Part shown: piece by piece, positions 12,352 through 17,921 of the stretch
How positions within the stretch are numbered: the first letter of the stretch is position 1
How the letters are laid out: every line of letters starts with the position of its first letter
NCBI GenBank assembly: GCA_031259515.1
Contig: JAIRLK010000292.1
Coordinates: 1 to 17,921, forward strand
From: Treponema sp.
GTDB lineage: Bacteria; Spirochaetota; Spirochaetia; Treponematales; Breznakiellaceae
Length of the DNA stretch: 17,921 bases
Reading direction: 5' to 3'
Program-made: the position numbers and the translations under genes
Notes under the pieces: model-generated
Database searches by the model: none
Seen by the model: only the letters and a program-made list of their open reading frames with translations
Told to the model about the DNA's origin: nothing

Positions 12352-13889
12352 AGCCAGGCTTCCCCCGACAGGGAGGCGGCGGTGTCCGCGAGGTCCGGGG
12401 GATCAAAGAAGCGGCGGGCGTTTTCCGAAGCGGAGGCGGACGCTATAAGAAGGCCCGCGGCAACGGCGGCGCAGGTATACCCATCGAAGCTGCCGGCCCT
12501 GGCCATGCGGGCGGCCAGGGCCGCGCAGAAGCCCGCCAGGAGATCCCCGCTGCCGCCTGAAGCCAGGGCGGGGTTCATGCCGTCCAGTATTCCCAGCCGT
12601 CCGTCAGAAGCGGCTATGTAGAGTACATGGCCCTTAAAAAGAATAGTTCCCCGGATTTGACGGGCGGTTTCCCTGAGCGCGGGGACCGGATCGGCAAGGA
12701 TCCCCTTTCGGGAAAGACCGGTAAAGGCGGCAAATTCCCCGGGATGGGGGGTCAGAATGGTCCTGCCGCTAAACACGAGGCCCCGGGCCAGGGTAATAGC
12801 GTCGGCATCCAGGATGAGGGGGGTCCCCTCCCCTTCCCGCTTGAGAGCCGTTTCCAAAAGCCGCTTCCTGTCCTCGCCGGTTCCCCAGCCGGGACCCAAC
12901 AGTACCGCGTCGGGCTTGAACCGCCGGGGATCATCCGCCGGGCTTCCGTTCACGGCGGTCATGACGCCTCCCGCGTCATGGGCCAGGATGGGGTAAAGCC
13001 CCTCATCCACCAGGAGGCGGACGATCCCCGCGCCGGCGGCCTGGGCGCCTCTGGCGGCGATGCGGGCGGCCCCGGCGCTGCCGGGGGAACCGGCGCGGAT
13101 TTCGACGACGCCCCGTTCGTATTTGTAGGCGTCCGGACGGACCGGGGGGAGCCGGTTACGGACGTTTCCCCAGCACAGGCGTTCCGCCCCCTCAAAGCGG
13201 TTTACCAGCGGGGCGGGAAAGACGCCCCCCACGGGCAGGATGGCCCCGGCAAAACGCCGGGCGGCGGGCTTGTAGAGGGCGAGCTTCATGGGCTCTATCC
13301 CCAGGGTAGCGTCGGCTTCCAGAATGGGCATACCCGGCTCCCAGGAATCAGAATTCCCCGAAGGGACATCTATGGCAAGGACAAAGGGGCGGGGGTTCCG
13401 CACGCTATTGACAGCCTGGACCAGGGCGAGGGCGGCATCCCTCAGAGGACCCCGGAGGCCCGTACCGGCAATTCCATCTATAAGTATATCCGCCCGGACC
13501 AGAAGGCTCAGGTCATCGGGGTTTTCAGGCGAATAGACCTGAACGGGAACTCCCATTGCCGCCAAGGAGCGGAAAGCCTCGGACCGGGGATTCCGCTCGC
13601 CTTCGGCGGGAAGGCGGTTTATCAGCACGAGGGAGGTCCCGGCCAGGGCTGCGCCTTCCAGGATGAGGGAGCGGAGCATGACCATGGCGTCGGCGGCGTT
13701 GTTCCCGGAACCCGCAACCGCGGCTATGACGGGGGGCTTGGGACCTGAGAAAAACGCGGGGAACGCTCCGGTAAAAACCCGGGCGCAGACGCGGCCTGCG
13801 GCTTCTACCAGGGCAAAGGGATCAAGGCCCCAGGACGCGGCAGCTTCGGCATCCAGGGCCCGGGCGGTTTCAGCGGAAATTAACTTCAT
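12348..13889 (-). CDS. nnr: Bifunctional NAD(P)H-hydrate epimerase / ADP-dependent dehydratase
   Basis: Metabolite-repair enzyme that restores damaged NADH and NADPH. The N-terminal YjeF_N epimerase domain (about 1-218) and the C-terminal ribokinase-like NnrD dehydratase domain (about 245-513) are fused, as in E. coli Nnr. Counting from the third ATG, visible motifs are GSGNNAADA at 60-68, IDGIAGTGLRGPL at 137-149, IDVPSG at 173-178, LLGPGWG at 330-336, TPHPGE at 380-385, KGHVLYI at 419-425 and GGSGDLLAG at 445-453 with the key Asp449. Three ATGs stand in a row (13895, 13892, 13889); AAGGA abuts the first, so only the third has normal 6-nt spacing and I start there (513 residues). Unusual: the first motif reads NNAADA where the family normally has NNGGDG. 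It follows the lipoprotein gene by 25 bp, probably in one operon. Confidence 0.92.
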   Translation of the reverse strand: MKLISAETARALDAEAAASWGLDPFALVEAAGRVCARVFTGAFPAFFSGPKPPVIAAVAGSGNNAADAMVMLRSLILEGAALAGTSLVLINRLPAEGERNPRSEAFRSLAAMGVPVQVYSPENPDDLSLLVRADILIDGIAGTGLRGPLRDAALALVQAVNSVRNPRPFVLAIDVPSGNSDSWEPGMPILEADATLGIEPMKLALYKPAARRFAGAILPVGGVFPAPLVNRFEGAERLCWGNVRNRLPPVRPDAYKYERGVVEIRAGSPGSAGAARIAARGAQAAGAGIVRLLVDEGLYPILAHDAGGVMTAVNGSPADDPRRFKPDAVLLGPGWGTGEDRKRLLETALKREGEGTPLILDADAITLARGLVFSGRTILTPHPGEFAAFTGLSRKGILADPVPALRETARQIRGTILFKGHVLYIAASDGRLGILDGMNPALASGGSGDLLAGFCAALAARMARAGSFDGYTCAAVAAGLLIASASASENARRFFDPPDLADTAASLSGEAWL

Positions 13890-13914
13890 CATCATTCCTT
13901 CTCTAAATACTAGA

Positions 13915-15120
13915 TTATGGAGCGATCTCTCCGGCTATGCGGTCGGTACGCCACCAAACCATCTTTACTTCCCAGTTGGTCGCCAAAAGACCCGAGAGTA
14001 TGCCGTCTTCGGACACATAAAACGTATTAAACAAGAGTTCTTCATCATCAACCTGGATAAATCCCCGGCGCTGTTCCCGGGAATCGGCGGAAAGGATAAG
14101 AATAGAATAGCCGCCCTCCACAGGAAACGACAGGAAGATACGGTTGTCCCTGATGGCCCCCAGCATGGAATAAAAAAGATTCTCGGTTACTCGGCGGTTG
14201 TTTACGATGACGGTATATTCAAAGAAGGGAACCTCTATGATGCCGGTATAAGAGCCGTCTTCCACATTCATGATCCAGATGACTGAACCGTCGCCTTCAT
14301 TCCCGGACCGGGTATTGGTGGATTCATCGTAGGTATCCCGGTAGTAATCCACCTTTATGAACAGCCGTCTGGCATCCGGCGCGGCGACGATGGCGTCCAC
14401 CGAGGGAAATACCCCGGACCGGTCGCTGGGTATGGGTACGGCCTTATCCGGCAGGGGGATCTGGTAGAGGGGCGCCCCTTCGCTGTCAAACCAATAGATG
14501 TTCCATCCCTGGGGAAGGCGGCATACCACGGCCAGTTCATCCTGGATAGTGGTGAAGACGCCGCTGATCCGGGGAAACGGGGTTCCCCCTACCCCTTCCT
14601 GACCCAGGTACTCCACAAACCTGCCGTCAGCGTCAAAATGAAGGATTATGCTGTCCAGGAGGGCTTTGTTTTCCGTATCGAAACCGCGGCGTTCATAGGG
14701 GAACCGGTCTTCGGCGTAGATGTGTTTACGGGAATCCACCGCTATGGCGCCGGGACTGCGGAAGGGATAGGTCAGAGCCCAGCGGGTTACGACCCCGGCG
14801 TGTTCGCCCAGAGGCAGCAGGGAAAGGGGCGGCGGGTTTGTTTCATCATTATAAATCATGAACAACAGGTCCCCATAGGACGTATAGCAGACGATCTTCT
14901 CCCCATTTCCGTCGGCGATACAAAACAGACCGCCCCGCATGGCCAGAGAAGTTTTCTGTACGCTCCGGTCTCCTTCAAGGTTGAAAAGATCGATTTGATC
15001 TTCCAGACGTCCTATATCAAGGCTGAACAGATCCTCCCGGGTAATCGAAAGGATCTGTTCGTTATTACAACCGCAAAAAAGCAGGACCATAGAAACCAGG
15101 GCGAGGGGTAAAAACTTCAT
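13915..15120 (-). CDS. Predicted lipoprotein with beta-propeller-like repeats
   Basis: A 401-residue predicted envelope lipoprotein. The signal peptide MKFLPLALVSMVLLFCGC ends in FCGC, making Cys18 the likely lipidated residue. The rest resembles a beta-propeller of NHL/6-bladed type: repeated short hydrophobic strands with Asp/Gly turns, for example FCIADGNGEKIVCYTSYGD, PGAIAVDSRKHIYAED, ILHFDADGRFVEYLGQ, IYWFDSEGAPLYQI and ILSADSREQRRGFIQ. T. pallidum is known to have a lipoprotein of broadly this kind (TP0421, NHL repeats), which I suggest only as a possible relative. No Shine-Dalgarno sequence precedes the ATG; a consensus TTGACA and a weak -10 place transcription at the start codon. It is divergent from secA and probably co-transcribed with nnr. 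Ligand and role are unknown. Confidence 0.75.
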   Translation of the reverse strand: MKFLPLALVSMVLLFCGCNNEQILSITREDLFSLDIGRLEDQIDLFNLEGDRSVQKTSLAMRGGLFCIADGNGEKIVCYTSYGDLLFMIYNDETNPPPLSLLPLGEHAGVVTRWALTYPFRSPGAIAVDSRKHIYAEDRFPYERRGFDTENKALLDSIILHFDADGRFVEYLGQEGVGGTPFPRISGVFTTIQDELAVVCRLPQGWNIYWFDSEGAPLYQIPLPDKAVPIPSDRSGVFPSVDAIVAAPDARRLFIKVDYYRDTYDESTNTRSGNEGDGSVIWIMNVEDGSYTGIIEVPFFEYTVIVNNRRVTENLFYSMLGAIRDNRIFLSFPVEGGYSILILSADSREQRRGFIQVDDEELLFNTFYVSEDGILSGLLATNWEVKMVWWRTDRIAGEIAP

Positions 15121-15126
15121 AGTAAG

Positions 15127-15156
15127 ACATTAAGACGGCGCCGGTAGACTTGTCAA
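15127..15156 (-). promoter_or_regulatory. Predicted leaderless promoter of the propeller lipoprotein gene
   Basis: On the minus strand, consensus TTGACA (15156-15151), an 18-nt spacer and TAATGT (15132-15127). The -10 ends 6 nt before the ATG, so transcription should begin at or next to the A of the start codon at 15120. Confidence 0.5.
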
Positions 15157-15214
15157 TAAATGGCGGGCGGAATGGCTGGGGCTGTTTTTCACTGGTCGGC
15201 GATCCACAAGGACA

Positions 15215-15227
15215 GCCGGATTCCGGC
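15215..15227. repeat. Short palindrome upstream of the secA promoter
   Basis: GCCGGA and TCCGGC flank a central T as a perfect 13-bp palindrome, ending one base before the predicted secA -35. It could be an operator for secA or a chance GC-rich palindrome. Confidence 0.3.
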
Positions 15228-15228
15228 C

Positions 15229-15258
15229 TTGTCACTAAGGGATAATACACGGTACATT
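15229..15258 (+). promoter_or_regulatory. Predicted promoter of secA
   Basis: TTGTCA (15229-15234), an 18-nt spacer and TACATT (15253-15258), placing transcription near the ATG at 15265. GATAAT at 15241-15246 is an alternative -10 that would give a leader of about 12 nt. In either case no Shine-Dalgarno sequence is available. Confidence 0.4.
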
Positions 15259-15264
15259 TATAAT

Positions 15265-17921
15265 ATGCTTGAAAAGTTAATTAAAGCATTATTTGGTTCC
15301 CAACATGAACGGGATCTTAAAGTGCTTTTACCTATATTGCACCATGTTAATGAAAAAGAAGCCTGGGCCGCTTCCCTTCCGGCTGAGGAATTCCCCCGGA
15401 TGACCGGCCGTTTCAAGGAACGGTATGCCGGGGGTGAAAGCCTTGACGCCATGCTGCCTGAAGCCTTTGCCCTGGCACGGGAAGCCGCCCGGCGTAATCT
15501 GGGTGAACGGCCATACGATGTGCAGGTTCTGGGCTCCATCGTGCTGCACCAGGGGAAGATCGTGGAGATGAAGACCGGGGAAGGCAAGACCCTGATGAGC
15601 GTTGCCGCGACCTACCTTAACGCCCTTTCCGGTAAAGGGGTTCACGTGGTTACGGTGAACGACTACCTGGCCGGCCGCGACGCCGACTGGATGCGTCCGG
15701 TTTTCAGTTACCTGGGTCTTACGGTAGGAACCATTCTCTCCGACATGGATAACGAACGGCGCAAACAGAACTATGCCTGCGACATCACCTATGGGACCAA
15801 CAACGAGTTCGGGTTTGATTATCTGAGGGACAACATGCGCTGGGATATGGACGGCCGGGTGCAGCGGGGCCACGTCTTCTGCGTGGTGGACGAGATAGAC
15901 TCCATCCTTATCGACGAAGCCCGGACTCCCCTCATCATTTCCGGGGCCGCCGAGGACGATACCTACAAGTACGCCGAGGTTGACAGGCTCCTGGGAACCT
16001 TGCAGGAAGTTACCAAGAAGGAAGACGGCGACTATCCTGACGAAGCCCAGGGCGAAGAAGTTACCGGCGATTACAAACTCAACGAGAAGAACAAGAACAT
16101 ATCCTTTACCAACGCGGGGCTTGCCAAGATTGAGGGGCTGCTCCAAAAGCGAAACCTCATCAAAGGGGCTATTGTAGACGAGGAAAATTTTGAATACCTT
16201 CATTATTTTACCCAGGCTCTGCGGGCCCATAAGCTTTTTCACCGGGATGTGGACTACGTAGTGCAGGATGGCCTAGTTCAGATTGTGGATGAGTTTACCG
16301 GACGTATCCTCTACGGACGGCGGTATTCAGACGGGCTTCATCAGGCCATAGAAGCCAAGGAGCGGATCAAGATTGCCCAGCGGAACCGGACCCTGGCGAC
16401 CATCACCTTTCAGAACTACTTCCGGCTCTATGAAAAAATTTCCGGCATGACCGGGACCGCCGACACCGAGGCGGTGGAATTCAATAAGATCTACAACTTA
16501 GACGTGGCGGTTATCCCCACGAACCTGCCGGTTGTCCGCAACGATGAAAACGATGTGGTGTACCTCAACGAAAAAGATAAATTCAACGCCCTGTGCGAAG
16601 AGATTGCCGAGGCTCACAAGCGGGGTCAGCCCCTGTTGGTGGGTACGGTGTCTATAGAGAAATCGGAGCTTATCTCAAGCCTTCTTACCCGCCGGGGGAT
16701 ACGCCACGAAGTGCTCAACGCTAAAAACCACGCACGGGAAGCGGCCATCATTGCCGAAGCGGGCGCTAAGGGCGCGGTTACCATAGCCACCAACATGGCC
16801 GGACGGGGGACGGACATAAAGCTGGGGGGCAGTCCGGAACACCGGGCCCACAAGAAGGCGGGAACCGACGCGCCGCCGGAACAATACGACCGGATCTTTA
16901 AGGAAGAGTACGAACAGTGGCGGGCCGACTACGAAGAGGTAAAATCACTGGGCGGTCTCTATGTCATAGGCACGGAACGTCACGAAAGCCGCCGTATTGA
17001 CAACCAGCTTAGGGGACGGGGCGGACGTCAGGGCGATCCCGGGCGGTCTAAATTCTTCATCTCCATGGATGACGACCTGATGCGCCTTTTTGGGGGTGAG
17101 AACATTAAGGGGTTTTTAGCCCGCATCGGCATGGAAGAGGGGGAACCCATCTATCATCCCTTGCTCAATAAAAGCATAGAAAAATCTCAGAAGAAGGTGG
17201 AAGAACGGAACTTCGAGATTCGCAAACACCTTCTGGAATACGATGACGTTCTCAACCAGCAGCGGAAATTCATCTACGAGCAGCGGGACGCCATTCTCAA
17301 GGACCACAGCCTTAAATCCCGTGTAAACGAGGCTTCCGCCGAAATGCTCCGGACGGCTCTGAATACCTACCGGAACGCCCAGCGCCGGGACCAGGATGCT
17401 GCCCTCGCGGAACTGGCCGCATACCTCAAGACCCAGTTCGGTTATATCCTTCTGCTTCATGAGGAGGAACCCAGGGAAGCCCTTACTGCGGAAAAACTTG
17501 AAGAGCGGATCCTGAAGGACCTGGAAGAAGATATCAAGGGCAAAGAAAGCCTGGTTGGGGAAGCCGACCTCAATTCCTTCATCAGGATGCAATACCTCCA
17601 GTCCATAGACCGCAAGTGGCTTGATCATCTGGAAAACATGGAAGGCTTACGGGAGGCGGTGTACTTGAGAGGTTACGCGCAGAAAAACCCCCTGACAGAA
17701 TACAAGATCGAAGGCTTCCAGATTTTCGACACGATGATAGATACCATACGTTCGGAAATCGCTTCCAGGGTTCATCTGGTAAGGATACAGGCGGCGGGTA
17801 ACCGGAATGTCCGGGCCAGGTCTTCCGCCACAGTCCAATCGGCAAGCCACGGTTCAATGGGGGCTTTCGCGGGCGGCGCCGCTTCGGGGGGCGGCCCAGG
17901 AAGAGCCGGGCCTTCCGGCCA
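15265..17921 (+). CDS. secA: Preprotein translocase ATPase SecA (3' end beyond window)
   Basis: Motor ATPase that drives secretory proteins through SecYEG at the inner membrane. An unbroken frame of 885 codons runs from the ATG at 15265 off the right edge. Motifs are MKTGEGKT at 102-109 (Walker A), NNEFGFDYLRDNM at 179-191, VVDEIDSILIDEARTPLIISG at about 207-227 (DEAD-box motif II), SGMTGTADTEA in NBD2, IATNMAGRGTDIKLGG, and the arginine-finger motif LRGRGGRQGDPG, where a serine or alanine is more usual at the middle glycine. The helical scaffold (HLLEYDDVLNQQRKFIYEQR) and wing (YLQSIDRKWLDHLENMEGLREAVYLRGYAQ) follow. The last 50 residues are Gly/Ala/Ser-rich linker, so the usual cysteine zinc motif should lie just beyond the window. 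There is no Shine-Dalgarno sequence at the start. Confidence 0.97.
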   Translation, partial: MLEKLIKALFGSQHERDLKVLLPILHHVNEKEAWAASLPAEEFPRMTGRFKERYAGGESLDAMLPEAFALAREAARRNLGERPYDVQVLGSIVLHQGKIVEMKTGEGKTLMSVAATYLNALSGKGVHVVTVNDYLAGRDADWMRPVFSYLGLTVGTILSDMDNERRKQNYACDITYGTNNEFGFDYLRDNMRWDMDGRVQRGHVFCVVDEIDSILIDEARTPLIISGAAEDDTYKYAEVDRLLGTLQEVTKKEDGDYPDEAQGEEVTGDYKLNEKNKNISFTNAGLAKIEGLLQKRNLIKGAIVDEENFEYLHYFTQALRAHKLFHRDVDYVVQDGLVQIVDEFTGRILYGRRYSDGLHQAIEAKERIKIAQRNRTLATITFQNYFRLYEKISGMTGTADTEAVEFNKIYNLDVAVIPTNLPVVRNDENDVVYLNEKDKFNALCEEIAEAHKRGQPLLVGTVSIEKSELISSLLTRRGIRHEVLNAKNHAREAAIIAEAGAKGAVTIATNMAGRGTDIKLGGSPEHRAHKKAGTDAPPEQYDRIFKEEYEQWRADYEEVKSLGGLYVIGTERHESRRIDNQLRGRGGRQGDPGRSKFFISMDDDLMRLFGGENIKGFLARIGMEEGEPIYHPLLNKSIEKSQKKVEERNFEIRKHLLEYDDVLNQQRKFIYEQRDAILKDHSLKSRVNEASAEMLRTALNTYRNAQRRDQDAALAELAAYLKTQFGYILLLHEEEPREALTAEKLEERILKDLEEDIKGKESLVGEADLNSFIRMQYLQSIDRKWLDHLENMEGLREAVYLRGYAQKNPLTEYKIEGFQIFDTMIDTIRSEIASRVHLVRIQAAGNRNVRARSSATVQSASHGSMGAFAGGAASGGGPGRAGPSG

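Noticed and set aside
12627..13748. A 373-codon open frame on the plus strand opposite nnr
   Set aside because: It is antisense to a clear two-domain enzyme, is Gly/Pro/Arg-rich with no domain or Shine-Dalgarno sequence, and is a by-product of GC-rich codon bias.
15328..16242. A 304-codon minus-strand frame opposite secA
   Set aside because: secA motifs are continuous on the plus strand; this frame is Gly/Val/His-rich noise.
1..17921. Mobile elements, CRISPR arrays, tRNA or rRNA genes
   Set aside because: None seen: no transposase-like protein, no regularly spaced direct repeats, no cloverleaf-like sequence recognised by eye.

Overview
The window looks like chromosomal DNA from a GC-rich treponeme or close spirochaete relative. 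The hints are the SecA sequence, the fused TRAP permease, spirochaete-style lipoproteins with loose lipoboxes, an omptin-like barrel, and several small membrane or envelope proteins that look lineage-specific. This is judgement from reading the sequence; no database search was possible. I see no tRNA, rRNA, CRISPR array, transposase or phage gene. Codon use looks uniform, so this reads as resident chromosome.

Layout. (1) Positions 9-3838, minus strand: a phospholipid acyltransferase (PlsC type), then a TRAP transporter made of a periplasmic binding protein and a fused DctQ-DctM permease. (2) 3839-4198: a gene-free, AT-rich leader with a good promoter, short reading frames, a 12-G tract and an adjoining perfect inverted repeat. 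(3) 4199-5850, minus: two-subunit iron-sulfur L-serine dehydratase (beta then alpha, ATGA overlap). (4) 5910-7684, minus: an SH3-like lipoprotein gene overlapping a DUF445 membrane protein gene. (5) 7652/7688-8710, plus: an omptin-family outer-membrane protease with all four catalytic residues, starting 3 bp from the divergent lipoprotein gene. (6) 8687-9496, minus: a four-helix membrane protein and a MutT-like Nudix hydrolase. (7) 9635-10919, minus: a YheO-like PAS/HTH regulator overlapping a single-pass membrane protein gene. (8) 11155-12351, plus: a PatB/MalY-type PLP enzyme, divergent from the regulator across a region holding three AT-rich palindromes. (9) 12348-15120, minus: a propeller-like lipoprotein, then a bifunctional NAD(P)H-hydrate repair enzyme. 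(10) 15265 to the right edge, plus: secA, cut off by the window just before its expected C-terminal zinc motif.

Three themes stand out. First, the leading gene of most transcription units lacks a Shine-Dalgarno sequence and has a -10-like hexamer only about 6-9 nt before its ATG, whereas most internal operon genes have clear Shine-Dalgarno sequences. This suggests widespread leaderless transcription. Second, the acyltransferase/TRAP operon has a long leader containing a 12-nt homopolymer placed so that one-base changes would join or separate a short leader ORF and the acyltransferase frame, a possible phase-variation switch. Third, the YheO-like regulator's own start codon and -10 lie inside a perfect 37-bp palindrome, with two related palindromes between it and the aminotransferase gene, which looks like a dedicated operator array.
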